From NCBI GenBank assembly GCA_020636095.1, contig JACJYN010000008.1:248001-312000 (forward strand): 64,000 bases of DNA, read 5' to 3'. Source of the DNA: Lewinellaceae bacterium (GTDB lineage: Bacteria > Bacteroidota > Bacteroidia > Chitinophagales > Saprospiraceae). Made by a program: the position numbers and the translations under genes. The notes beneath the pieces are model-generated. The model made no database searches. It was given only the letters and a program-made list of their open reading frames with translations, and had not been told where the DNA came from. This document shows positions 33,762 through 44,300 of the stretch, piece after piece; positions within the stretch are counted from its first letter, which is position 1, and every line of letters starts with the position of its first letter.

Positions 33762-34361
33762 TCATGAGTTACTGATTTTGACCGGTACCAACTTGTTTTT
33801 GAATTCTGGTAAAATACCTTCCCACTGAATCACTGCAAAATCATCAGAATTATCATGGAGCCCATGCACAAAAAACAATTCGCGCCCCCCTTCCATTACC
33901 AAGCAGACAGCTGATTCTCGTGGTAGATCTTGAAATCTGGCTGTTCGAGGGGCTTCCTGAAATACTTTCCAACCTATTATCTTTCTGCCGGTGAAATCGT
34001 GAAAAATTTCAGAACTGAAATCCGAATGGTTCATCTGGACGGGAAAAACCAGAGGGTCGGCAAGCAGGTCCGTATAAGGATTGCACTGTCCGTCCGTACT
34101 ACGCTCCAACCAAACCAGCAACGAACAAAGCTGCGGAATGCTATTTAGCCCAACGATTCCACCATTACTCAAATAGAGCAATAAAGGACCAGGAGCCAAT
34201 GAAAAAATATCTGTCTCCGGGATGTCGTAATCTGACATCAATACTTCGATAGGTTCATCGACCAATCGCACTGCCTTAACTATAATAGAGTTTAGGGTTA
34301 AGTTAAGTACGTCTATTGATTTTGAAGGTATCAAACCATCATTGAATTCCATACGTTCCAA
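33762..34361 (-). CDS. Unrecognised protein, possible immunity or partner protein of the 1741-aa cargo
   Basis: 199 aa, soluble, no signal peptide or membrane segment. Recognisable pieces include a hydrophobic core LLLYLSNGGIVGLNSIPQL (about 81-99), LLVWLERSTDGQ and AVIQWEGILPEFK near the end. I do not recognise the family. Its start codon follows the stop of the 1741-aa cargo with one base between, the usual layout for a toxin and its immunity or chaperone gene. The role is inferred from position only. It is AT-richer than the structural genes, like the payload before it. Confidence 0.5.
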   Translation of the reverse strand: MERMEFNDGLIPSKSIDVLNLTLNSIIVKAVRLVDEPIEVLMSDYDIPETDIFSLAPGPLLLYLSNGGIVGLNSIPQLCSLLVWLERSTDGQCNPYTDLLADPLVFPVQMNHSDFSSEIFHDFTGRKIIGWKVFQEAPRTARFQDLPRESAVCLVMEGGRELFFVHGLHDNSDDFAVIQWEGILPEFKNKLVPVKISNS

Positions 34362-34362
34362 T

Positions 34363-37300
34363 TTAATCGGGTGGCTTTACAAAGCTGCCATCCGGATTTT
34401 TTAACAATTTTCCATCTGTCACCAATTGTCCCAAAATACTATTTAACATATTCCGATCGGAAATTTGGCTTTTCATTAAATCAATTATTTGCTCGCGGGA
34501 ATACTTCGTCCCTGATTCGAGTTTATTGACCAGAACGTTCTCACCGGCAACCTCGATCAAAAGGCGGATCATCCGGATATTATTTCTCGATGGTGGTTCG
34601 CCTATCGTCACATCCAGCGGATCAGCAATGACTAATTTACCATTAGGTTCAATTAGGAATTGCAAGTCATTTATTTTAATGTTTTTACTTTGAAGCAAAG
34701 TGAGGATTTTTTCCAAGGAATTTATGCTACGCGAATTGAGTAAATCACTGTTTCCAACCCGCCGAACCCTTCCTCCTGACATTCGGACGACCTCTTTTGA
34801 GCCGAGAGCATATCGGCGCATAATAATGCTTGGACGACCATTATGGGTCGTTTTTCCAATTACTTCAACGGTCGGAAGCCCCTGGGCTTTGAGTTCAAAA
34901 AGCAAAGATAGTTCTTCAATCAAAGGATCAAAAGTGTCGCCTTCTCTCAAAATTGCGATAGCTTCATCCGGCTTACCTTCAATGGCAAAAACATCTTTAT
35001 TACCTCCTCTTCCCAGTTTCTCTCCCAACTTTACGGACTCATAATCCGATAAGTAAGCTATTCTCTCTCCTGCTTTTAATCCCGTATATCTATTCAAATA
35101 CTCTTCAATATCTTTACCTTCTTTTTCTACAGCCTTCAATTCTTCCATAGCTTTAGCTTCATCACTTCCCGAGTCTTTCAGCAGCTTCTCCAGGCCTTTC
35201 TTGGCGTTTTCCCCAAGCCTTCCTTTAATGTAACTAAATGCCTCTTTAGTATTTGCTGTTCGTTGGCTTGCCCAGTGAGCCATCCCGGATTTTGCCGCAA
35301 CCGACTCCGGCAAAAAGACTAAAGTTTCAGTACCGGACCGGCCTATAGCAAAGCCTTCAGCATCAACTTTAAGCGTGCCCTCCATCTCGGCATAAAACTT
35401 ATTCAGAATTTCCAGGGCATCCTGCTTGTTGGCGTCTTTATAGGCAACGATATCGCTCCGAACGGGACGGAAAAGATCCTTGGCCGGTGATTTGGCTTCT
35501 ACAACCGGGCGGGATAGTATCAGATCGGCTTCTGCTATCTGTTGTTGGTATTTTGCCATAGTTTCGGAGAGGACTTCACCGGTAAGCCCCTGCGCCTTTG
35601 CCGCTCGTTGAGCCAGCTGCATTTCCGCCTCATATAAAGATTTTATTTTCCCAAGCGTTTCCAACAATTCAGTTTCTGTAAGATCTTTCGGTTTTGATTC
35701 CAACTTTTCCAACGCTGCCCGAATCTCCACCCTGGTTGCCTCCAGAGCCGAAAGACGACTGCTGAACCTGTTCACCATCGCTTGTCGAACACTGGTCTCA
35801 ATCCTTGTATTCAGCGGTTCCGATATATAACGGCCCAAGTGAAGGGTAGTCATGATGGCAGCATTCATTCCAAGGGAAAGTAAAAACTCATCAGCTTTCA
35901 TCTGCTCCCCGGTTTTAATGTAATGGTGGGTCACAGCAAAAGCCTGTAATGCCATCAAGTTAGTTCCGAACTGCCCTGCCTTGAATTTGAAAGCTTTTGG
36001 ATTCCATTTTAAGCGTCCGGCAATTTTGGCATAAACCATGTTTATCCCTTTCAAAGCCGCAAACATAGCCCAATTCGTAAACAGGTCTTCGGCAAAGGAA
36101 GTATCATTTCCACCTAAAAGAAGATCGTTGCCTATTCGGCTTACGAAAGTGAATGCAAGAGCCTCAGTAAATGTAACCGCCCCGAAAGTTGCTAAAGCAC
36201 CAGCCCCCATCCCTTCCATTACTGCTCCCATTGCTGCACCGGCCGCACCGGCTGTTAATGCAGCCGCAGCAACAATAACAACTACCTTGCCTACAAATTC
36301 GGTAACCTGAATATCATCCAGACGCCCGTTAATTCCAGCTACATCTTCGTCAAACTTATCCGAAGTGATGATGTCATTAAACTTTCCAAGGATTACGTCG
36401 ATTTTACTTCCGGCTGTTTCTCCATCAACTCCGGGCGCCAGCAGAGGTTCCACTTCATCGATCAGGCCTTTGAACTTAGATACATATCCTCCTGCAACTT
36501 CTTCATATTCAGTTCCAAAAATGCCGGCCACATCATCAACCAAATGATCCAGTTCATCTTCATACCAAAGAAATTGCTCGTAAAGAGTCAGCAGTCCGTA
36601 TATCCCAACAGCTCTTTGGGTATCCTGAACCAGAGCTGCTATTCCCTGTTGAAGATTTGGTTGGGCACCTTTGAAAAAACCTTTTTTCAGATCACTAAGC
36701 CTGCTCCTTTTCTCAGATTCTCCTTTACCGGGAGTTACTATTTGCAAACCCTTCTCCCCAATTTGTAAATATTGATCAATGGGGCGGGTAACGGCCTTCC
36801 GGCCATTTTTAAGACGGAAATACTGCAGGCTCTGGCGTAATTCCATCGTTTTTACCAAAAGTTTTTCTATACCCTGATCTTCATTTAGATAAAGAGCAGA
36901 AATCTTGTGGGGCAATTGCAGTAGAGCTTCCTGAGCTGTATCGTACATTTTGTCCGCCTGTTCACGAGAAGCATAAGACATAAACAGGGGTGTGAAGAAA
37001 AGCCCCATTACTTCATACACCTCTCTTACTGCTGCATCTGCAATATCTGGAAGATAGCCTTCCTTATGGGCCATTAAGCTGAGGTTCTTAATAACCGGCC
37101 CTGTAGCAGCAAAGGTCTCCTCTAAATCACGGGTATGTCGGGCAATCTCGTCCAGCTCTGCCTGGCTCATGGTCGTTTTCTGGGCCTGCACTTTTGTCAG
37201 GTCTTCGTTTATCTTCCTTAAAAGGATCTCGATACTCCACAAATCCAGGCTTTTCAAAAGCGGATCACGTAAAAAGCCCTCCAACCGAAGCTTCATCAAT

Positions 37301-39588
37301 TGAAGCCCGATTTCTGGGTCCTGGATTTTCAAACCCTTAAGGGCCGGCACTTTGTCCGCCTGATCAATCAACGGTTTTTCACTCGCAGGAACTGCGTCCC
37401 TTTGTTTTATAGTTAAATTAGGTTCAAATGTGCGGATGATTGCTTTTGAAGTGGAAAACCTAAAAATCAGATCAAAAGAATGGCTTGGCGGGGCCCATGA
37501 CTCATCGAGCTGAAATCTTTCTGCTGTTAAGGATAGATTTTGACCCTGGCCGCCAAAATCACCAAAAATCAAAGATGTCTCATCGTTTGTTACCAGTTGC
37601 ATGGTTGGAACATCTTCAATTTGCGGTATATTTATTTCAAGATTGATATCGTTCTTCGAAGGCTGCCCTGTGCCTCTGTAAAAAATATCGGCGTAAACTA
37701 CGCCACCGCCTCTGCCACTGGACATCCAGGATAAATTGACCTGAAAAGGATTCCCGTGAAATTCCTTTTTCAAACTATACAATTTATATTTTCCTTTAAT
37801 AGGTTCGCCACCACAACGCATCAACTGCAATCCTGAACCTTTGGATACTTTCCCCTCACCCTGCTCTCCCCGCATAGGATGTAAAATTGCCCGCGCCGCA
37901 GCTTCGTCAGCATCTTTTTCAAGAACTTCGGTATCATCAGAACTCCCACCTTGTGATTGTTGCTGAACGTGGGCCAACTCATGAGCAAGCAATGCATCTC
38001 CCAATAGCGTTCCTGGCCGGTATTCGCCTTTTCCAAACCCGATATCCTTTCCAACTGTAAAAGCCCGCGCATTCAGGTTTTCGCTGAATTGGTTGGCCGG
38101 TTGATCTGTATGAATGCGAACATCAGAAAAATTGCCGCTCAAGGCTGATTCCATCTGCTTCCTTGAACCGGGATTCAAAGGTTGCCCTGATGACATTGCT
38201 GAATTTGAACCCACCCCTGGATTAGAAGCCTGAATTCCCCCTTGCTTTGCCTTAAAGAAAATTCCTTTTACGAAAGACAGGGCCTTCGTTGCCTGATTGG
38301 CCAATCCGGCTCCCATATCTTTCGCGATCTGCATAACATTCCCGGAGAGATTTCCCATAGCCGAAAAAATACTGTTGAACCTGGCTAGTCCTCTGACTGC
38401 CGTAGGAAGAGAACCGGCCACATCAGGAGGTAAAGCGCCCAGGTCTCCTGTCATTGCCCATTGCCTGGTTTTAGTCCCCGCATGTTGTTTAACAATATGG
38501 ATCAGTTCCAGGGCCGATCTTGCTTCCCTGGTAGCTGGAGCATATTTTTCAATGATTTGTTGTATTTGACCAGGCGTATAAGCCCTAAAGCGCAGGAATG
38601 ATTTTCTGATATATGGACATGCCTCAGAGGAATAGGGAAGGTTCACAAGTGCTTCATCTACTACGGCACAAACTTCCGATTGCAGATTGTTTAGAAATGT
38701 TGTTTTCTGCATTTGTCCAGGTAACGGCTCTCTAGTATTATCTTCAACTATCCACTCCGTTTTGGTCTCTATAACTGATTCATTCCTCTTTTCCGGTGAA
38801 GGAGTTGAGTCCTCGGAAGCTCGCATGATATTATTTCCCCCCTGCTGCACCACATGCGCCAACTCATGCGCCAGCAGTCGCTGCCCATCCTCCGCCTGAG
38901 GGTTGTATTTCCCCTCCCGGAAGTAAATGTCGCGCCCGTGCGTAAAGGCCTGCGCCCTCAGGCCCTGGTTCATCTCATCCGCCTCCCTGCCGTTATGAAC
39001 CCTCACCCCGCTGAAATCAGAGCCCATGGCCGACTCCATGGATGCCCGGGTTTGTTCCGGCAGGGGCTGGCCTTTCCCTTGGGTGCTGTTCAGCCTGGAC
39101 TGTAGGCCGCTGCCGTTACCATTAGCCGAAAGGCCGTTATTTTCCGGCTTGGCCATTACTCCGGGGCCGCCTTCTTCGGGCGGCTCCCCAGCGCTTTCAA
39201 ACACCGGCTTCCGCTGCAATTCCCCTCCCCTCCGCTGCTCCTCGACACCTTCCTCTTCCCGTTTTTTATCCTCCTTTTCGCAGGTATCGCATTTGGCCTG
39301 CACGGTGGGCGGCGCGGCGGCGCGGCCGTTGATCTGTTTTACCACCCGGTCGGCAGTAGTATCGGCCTCCTGTTCGTACTTGTCGTTGGGTTTGCCTACG
39401 GTAAGCTTGGGCTGGATAGCGGGCCGGGCGGCGACAGGAGTGCGGCCGGGCGTGAAGAAGGGCTCAGTTATGTTGGAGGTTTGGTTGTCCTTGAAGAATG
39501 TATTTTCTCCTTCCTTCTGGAAAAAAGGTTCCTCACTCTTCGACTGAAGATTGCGGGAGGAGGAACTGCGGAAGAAGAAAAAACGCAT
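34363..39588 (-). CDS. Giant eCIS cargo candidate: two DUF4157 domains plus kinase-like C-terminus
   Basis: 1741 aa. In order: a leader with QPKLTVGKPNDKYEQEAD (about 57-74); AKCDTCEKEDKK (about 97-108); DUF4157-1 (about 170-250, FSGVRVHNG, HELAH at about 239); DUF4157-2 (about 470-550, FSDVRIHTD, HELAH at about 534); a helical middle; a glycine/alanine-rich hydrophobic stretch (about 1095-1150); a coiled coil (about 1270-1390); and a C-terminal domain (about 1505-1741). This last domain begins KLGEKLGRGGNKDVFAIEG, a protein-kinase-like glycine loop, then IAILRE and KINDLQFLIEPNGKLVIADP (about 1640-1660) in the place of the catalytic loop and DFG region. The classical HRD and DFG are not present, so it is an atypical kinase or kinase-like toxin. 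DNA after the first DUF4157 domain is AT-richer than the N-terminal part. Confidence 0.75.
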   Translation of the reverse strand: MRFFFFRSSSSRNLQSKSEEPFFQKEGENTFFKDNQTSNITEPFFTPGRTPVAARPAIQPKLTVGKPNDKYEQEADTTADRVVKQINGRAAAPPTVQAKCDTCEKEDKKREEEGVEEQRRGGELQRKPVFESAGEPPEEGGPGVMAKPENNGLSANGNGSGLQSRLNSTQGKGQPLPEQTRASMESAMGSDFSGVRVHNGREADEMNQGLRAQAFTHGRDIYFREGKYNPQAEDGQRLLAHELAHVVQQGGNNIMRASEDSTPSPEKRNESVIETKTEWIVEDNTREPLPGQMQKTTFLNNLQSEVCAVVDEALVNLPYSSEACPYIRKSFLRFRAYTPGQIQQIIEKYAPATREARSALELIHIVKQHAGTKTRQWAMTGDLGALPPDVAGSLPTAVRGLARFNSIFSAMGNLSGNVMQIAKDMGAGLANQATKALSFVKGIFFKAKQGGIQASNPGVGSNSAMSSGQPLNPGSRKQMESALSGNFSDVRIHTDQPANQFSENLNARAFTVGKDIGFGKGEYRPGTLLGDALLAHELAHVQQQSQGGSSDDTEVLEKDADEAAARAILHPMRGEQGEGKVSKGSGLQLMRCGGEPIKGKYKLYSLKKEFHGNPFQVNLSWMSSGRGGGVVYADIFYRGTGQPSKNDINLEINIPQIEDVPTMQLVTNDETSLIFGDFGGQGQNLSLTAERFQLDESWAPPSHSFDLIFRFSTSKAIIRTFEPNLTIKQRDAVPASEKPLIDQADKVPALKGLKIQDPEIGLQLMKLRLEGFLRDPLLKSLDLWSIEILLRKINEDLTKVQAQKTTMSQAELDEIARHTRDLEETFAATGPVIKNLSLMAHKEGYLPDIADAAVREVYEVMGLFFTPLFMSYASREQADKMYDTAQEALLQLPHKISALYLNEDQGIEKLLVKTMELRQSLQYFRLKNGRKAVTRPIDQYLQIGEKGLQIVTPGKGESEKRSRLSDLKKGFFKGAQPNLQQGIAALVQDTQRAVGIYGLLTLYEQFLWYEDELDHLVDDVAGIFGTEYEEVAGGYVSKFKGLIDEVEPLLAPGVDGETAGSKIDVILGKFNDIITSDKFDEDVAGINGRLDDIQVTEFVGKVVVIVAAAALTAGAAGAAMGAVMEGMGAGALATFGAVTFTEALAFTFVSRIGNDLLLGGNDTSFAEDLFTNWAMFAALKGINMVYAKIAGRLKWNPKAFKFKAGQFGTNLMALQAFAVTHHYIKTGEQMKADEFLLSLGMNAAIMTTLHLGRYISEPLNTRIETSVRQAMVNRFSSRLSALEATRVEIRAALEKLESKPKDLTETELLETLGKIKSLYEAEMQLAQRAAKAQGLTGEVLSETMAKYQQQIAEADLILSRPVVEAKSPAKDLFRPVRSDIVAYKDANKQDALEILNKFYAEMEGTLKVDAEGFAIGRSGTETLVFLPESVAAKSGMAHWASQRTANTKEAFSYIKGRLGENAKKGLEKLLKDSGSDEAKAMEELKAVEKEGKDIEEYLNRYTGLKAGERIAYLSDYESVKLGEKLGRGGNKDVFAIEGKPDEAIAILREGDTFDPLIEELSLLFELKAQGLPTVEVIGKTTHNGRPSIIMRRYALGSKEVVRMSGGRVRRVGNSDLLNSRSINSLEKILTLLQSKNIKINDLQFLIEPNGKLVIADPLDVTIGEPPSRNNIRMIRLLIEVAGENVLVNKLESGTKYSREQIIDLMKSQISDRNMLNSILGQLVTDGKLLKNPDGSFVKPPD

Positions 39589-39600
39589 GAATTATCAATT

Positions 39601-41295
39601 TTAAGCCCATTCTACTCTAAGGATCTCCGGCATCCAGGGCAGCCGGACGATGCCCAGCGTCCAGGGCAGCTGGTCGAGCAGGACGTCGATGGTTTGTTGT
39701 TCGACCTGCAGGTACCAGCCGTTGGGGCGGCGGCTGAGTTTGCCTTCGCGCTGCAGGAAGCCTTCGCGCAGGGCGTCGGGGCCGCTGCTGCCCAGCTTGC
39801 CCCAGTGGCTGATGGCTGAAGCCAGCAGGTTCTCCGCTTCTGCCAGCTCTTCGGCGCTGAAGGTTACCTCGCGGCTCAGCGGCACATCGAAGGGCTGGGC
39901 GCAGAGGAACTTCGGCAGCAGCAGCTCGTACTCCGGCAGGCCGCTTTCCCGGGTGGCCAGGTACTGTATCATGTGAATGGCCCGGTGGCGGGCCGCTTCG
40001 TCCGTGAATTCGCCTTTTTGCACCCAGCCCAGGCGGCCGAAGAAGGCCGGCAGGAAGGGGTGCAGCAGTACCACTCCGGCGTTGCGAAGATAGAATTCCT
40101 CGCCTTCCATCCGGCTGGAAAATTCGGCAAAATCGGGAGCCTCGCTTTCCGGGAAGGCCTCTTCCGGCGGCAGGCCGGCTTCTGCTTCCAGAGAGCCATC
40201 ACCAGGAGACTGATCTTTTCCCCTTGCCTTTTCCAGTTTAAATGGAGTCTCGGCTTCGGTTTTGGCATCTGCTTTGCTGTCCTCACGAACCTCAGCCGGG
40301 CCTTTCTCCTCAGGTTTTTCCATCGGCTTTTCCGCCGGGCCTTTTTCTTTTTTCTTCCGGCCTTTTGCCGTTGCGTCTTCCGCTGCCGGTTCGTCGGGGG
40401 GCGCGCTTCTCTGCCGGGGCTCCTCCGCCGGGGCTCCGGCGGCCAGGGCCGGCAGCAATCCTGTCAGAATGGGAAAACCAGCCTTTTCCTTTTGCAGCTT
40501 TTGGAAAAAAGCCTGTCCGCTCCCGGATTCCAGCAGATAGGATATCCATTGCCGGGCCGTTTGCATCAGAGGCTCAGGGTCTTCTTTCAATAGGGCTATT
40601 TCCAAAGCGGCGCCCCAGAACAACAGCTTCACTTCACTGGAAGAAGATGGGAGGCTTTTTCTTTCCGCTATATCATTCGCCAGCCCGCCGGGAGCGAAGG
40701 CCCGCTCCATTTCCGCCCGCAGGCCAGGCAGGCGGCTATACTTCCTGGCGGCAACGGCCTCCAGCAGCTGCACCAGGAAGGGCTCCGGCGACTGCAGGGC
40801 CAGTCGGCGCAGGGTGGCGGGGCGCTCCCGCAGCAGGGCTTTGAAGCGGCTCACCGAAGGCGGATCGGCGGCCAGGCTTTCCAGCACGGCGCGCTGCCGT
40901 TCTTCTTCCGTGGCCCGGCCACCGTTCCAGGGCAGGTATCCCTTTTCCAGGAAGTGCAGCCACTGGCTGAAATGGTTCTGAGCGGAAGACAAGCGCTCAA
41001 AGCCCCGGCGCTCCACTATGAGAATCTTGTCCAGCTGGTCCCGCAGGGCCTGCCGCACTTTTCGGACGAACTCGTCCTGGAAGCGGGCGCTGTCCATGCT
41101 TCCGAGGTCTACTTCCAGGCGTTCCAGGCGGATCACCTCGTCGGGGCCGGCGTAGCGGGAGAACAGCTCGTCCAGGGCAGGGTGGAGCAACTCGCGGCAC
41201 AGCCTGCTGATGCGCTGCTGCAGCTCGAAGCCGTCCTGCCGGCCCTGCAGCCGGACGTCGATGACCTGTTTTCCGATGTAGTGGGCGCCTGGCAT
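39601..41295 (-). CDS. eCIS tape-measure protein (Afp14-like)
   Basis: 564 aa. The N-terminus HYIGKQVIDVRLQG, LELFSRY-like DELFSRY and IRLERLEVDLGSMD (about 56-69) is the hallmark start of 'contractile injection system tape measure' proteins. A charged K/E/P spacer lies at about 310-395. The C-terminal part has NAGVVLLHPFLPAFFGRLGW (about 415-434), LLPKFLCAQPFDVPL and PWTLGIVRLPWM near the end. Such proteins set tube length. The gap to the next gene (DUF4157 cargo) is only 12 bp. Confidence 0.85.
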   Translation of the reverse strand: MPGAHYIGKQVIDVRLQGRQDGFELQQRISRLCRELLHPALDELFSRYAGPDEVIRLERLEVDLGSMDSARFQDEFVRKVRQALRDQLDKILIVERRGFERLSSAQNHFSQWLHFLEKGYLPWNGGRATEEERQRAVLESLAADPPSVSRFKALLRERPATLRRLALQSPEPFLVQLLEAVAARKYSRLPGLRAEMERAFAPGGLANDIAERKSLPSSSSEVKLLFWGAALEIALLKEDPEPLMQTARQWISYLLESGSGQAFFQKLQKEKAGFPILTGLLPALAAGAPAEEPRQRSAPPDEPAAEDATAKGRKKKEKGPAEKPMEKPEEKGPAEVREDSKADAKTEAETPFKLEKARGKDQSPGDGSLEAEAGLPPEEAFPESEAPDFAEFSSRMEGEEFYLRNAGVVLLHPFLPAFFGRLGWVQKGEFTDEAARHRAIHMIQYLATRESGLPEYELLLPKFLCAQPFDVPLSREVTFSAEELAEAENLLASAISHWGKLGSSGPDALREGFLQREGKLSRRPNGWYLQVEQQTIDVLLDQLPWTLGIVRLPWMPEILRVEWA

Positions 41296-41300
41296 ATACC

Positions 41301-44300
41301 TTATTTCAGCATTTTAATATACTCCTTCAGCGCCCCGCTGTCCGGGAAGGCCTCTTTCAGTTCGCCGGAATTCCAGGCGTCGCGCAGGGCCTTTTTGGAT
41401 ATTTTGGCGTCGGCAGCTTTCGTCATGACCTCTTCCACTATCTTGCGGGCACCCTCCAGCACTTCATCTGGCGATAGGCTCAGCTGGCGGTCCAGGTAGA
41501 AGGCCAGGGCGTTGGCCAGCATGGTGGTGAGGTTCTTATCATCGGCGCCCCCCGGCCGCTTGATGGTGGTGATGGTCTGCCGGGCGACCTTCAGGAAGCG
41601 ATCGTTGAGGCCCTTGGGATCATCGCGGAGGTATTTCAGCAGCAGGACGGCGTTGGCGTAGGTCTTATAGCCGGCCAGCACTTCGTCGGCTTTCAGGGCG
41701 TCCAGGGCCTGGCGCTGGCGTTCGAGGCGCTGGTTGAGGAGGGCTGCCGGCGCCTTGGCTGGCTTGCCGGCTGTTCTTTTCTTGTCCACCTCCTCCGCAG
41801 GAGGAATTACAGCTTTTGCTTTGGAGCGTTCCTCTTTTTGTTCGCCGGCAGCTTTTTCAAGGGAAGATTCGGCTTCCTTCGCAGCCGCTCCCTGGCCGCC
41901 CGAAACATTTGACGCCAATTTGGCGGCTCCGAATGAAGGTGGAGTCAAGTCATCAGGGACGTTTAGAGTGAATTCGGCCCTTTCACAAATTGGATTGCTG
42001 ACATATAACCTCACCAAATAGCCGTACCTTGAGGGTATCTCAAAGGTAATCCTGAAGGTTTCCTGATCGCCCTCTATAACCGGGAAGATGTTGCCATTTT
42101 CGTCTTTTTTGTAATACTCCCACCTGAAATTTAATCCCACATTGAATCCGTGGCTGGATGCAAAGGCAAGGCTATAAGTCCTCCCGTTTTCCAGCTCGGT
42201 TTCATCATCGTATGAGCTGCTAATATAGGTATCGACTATGTTTCCCGCCGGTTTTTTCCATACCTCGACAAGCTGGGCCGCCTTGTCTCCGCCCGCCTCA
42301 GGCGTATATTCCAGAGAAACACCGATCTTATTGGATTGAGCAGTCTGAAAAATATTTTCCGGGATAAGCAGTCCGCTATTCTCATCCAACAAGCGGAAAC
42401 AGGGTGTCTCCTCGCTCGTGTCGATCAGTTCATTTCTTTTGATGCGCGAACCATTGGGGAAGACGTAATAAGCTTCAAGCACCGCATCAGCCCCCGGCGG
42501 ATAAGTCAGGATCGGATATTGCTTTTCATCGTCATTACAGAATACTTTTTTGCATACAAACACCAGGGGTTCTAATTCAACATCTACCGGCGGCAAGGGG
42601 CAGGGCACATCGATATGGCAACGGGCATCGATCTCCTCGCAGCACACATAGGGCAGGCAGAAGTCGCCGATGACGAAGGGCGTTTGATATCCCTGATCGT
42701 CAACAATGGTATAAACCAGAATAAAAGTCCCCCCCGCCGGCACGCCGCCCATGTGCTCCAGGCCGGGATGGTGGCAGGCAAAGCGGTGGAAGAAGTAGTG
42801 TTCCCGGTGTTGGGTTTCCAACTCTACCTTCCTGATATGGATCTTTTGCAAAAGAGCTTTGATCGTATCTTCGCACTCCAGTATGGAAAACCCACTCCAG
42901 GCAACTGCATTAAAATCAAATTCTCTGACGTATGCTGCCAGGCTGCCAACCTGGGCGGGGTCCTCCAGCTTGCTGGCCATATAAGCTTTAGCCTTCTCGT
43001 AGGCCGATTGGAGTTCGGTATAATCCGGCCGGTCCGCCCCCCTCAAATTGTCCAGGCCAGACCCGTCCCCAACGAGCAGGCAGCGGATATTAAAGGGCAG
43101 GTTGTATTCCTGGCGGAGCCGGGCAACTTCATCATAAGCTACACCAACCTCCATTCCCGGATGCCCTTCGATGCGTATGAAGCCATAGGCATCGATGTCA
43201 TAAAGCAGGGCATTCGCGTCGCCAGCATCCGGATGATAGGAAGGGATCAGAGGGGACTTTTCCTTTCTCCAGGCCTCGTAATCCCAGCATTCCCTGATCT
43301 TTACATCCACAGTGCCGACGGGAGCCGCCGGCCGGTAATAATAGGGGATGGCCCGCTGGCCGAGCGGCAGGTTCCTGCCCCGGCTGGCCGAAACCCGGAT
43401 GGCGCCGGCGGGATAATCGTTGGATTCCGCGGTATGATCCATAACAGCGGCGCCGTCCCAGCCCAGGAAAAACAGCTGGGTGAGTTTTTTCATCCGGTCG
43501 AACAAAAAGCGCACGAGGGAGGGCCGGGACTTATCCCCGCAGGTGTTGCAGGGTGGCAGGCAATTCGTCCGGCACTCATCATCAATGCCAAAATTGTCGG
43601 TCAATCCCCCCAGGACAAGATAGCCGGGAAACAATTTGAGATCCGGCCAGGCGGCCTTTTCTTCCACCAGGGCGAAGGCCGCATCGGCAAATTCCTCGTA
43701 GGCGAGGATCAGGTCTTTCAGGTGGCCGTAGACGTGCTGGATCAGGTAATTCCAGGCGTCTGTCTCCACGGCGCCATCAAAGGCAGCAATGAGTGATTTC
43801 AGGTTTTCAAAATAAGTGGTGAACGGGTCGGCAGATTCCCCCAGCAAGGGTTTGGCGTTCTGAAAAGCCGCATCGTAGGCAGCCTGAATGCCTGCTACCG
43901 CTTCGCTCATATTTGCCTCGTAACGCTCAAAAAAACCGGCCTTGTCGATGATGGTATCGCAAAGCATGATCTGCCCGTCCCCGTAGCCGAACCGCCGCAT
44001 GCGGGGCTTATCCGGCCATTTAATCTCTCCCCCTCCTGGCTTAAAATCCCTGCACACCAGATCCTTTCTGACCAGCAATACTCTTGTGCCATAATTAAAG
44101 CTCCTCCCCGTCTCGTTGCAACTGGTCTGGCAGGGGTTCTTGGTTTCCTGAAGGCGGTAGTGTAATAATACGACGGCAAACTGGCCGGGATTGGTTTCCT
44201 GGCCGCTGAAGAAACTGCCCAAATCCAATACGCTATTATCATCCGCAGGTTTTTCCTGCAGCAGCTCGTAATAACCATTTTCAGCAGGTTCTCCCGAAAA

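Noticed and set aside
42615..43796. 393-aa open frame opposite the 1116-aa gene
   Set aside because: No start context or family motif. The minus-strand gene fits the operon with a 5-bp gap.
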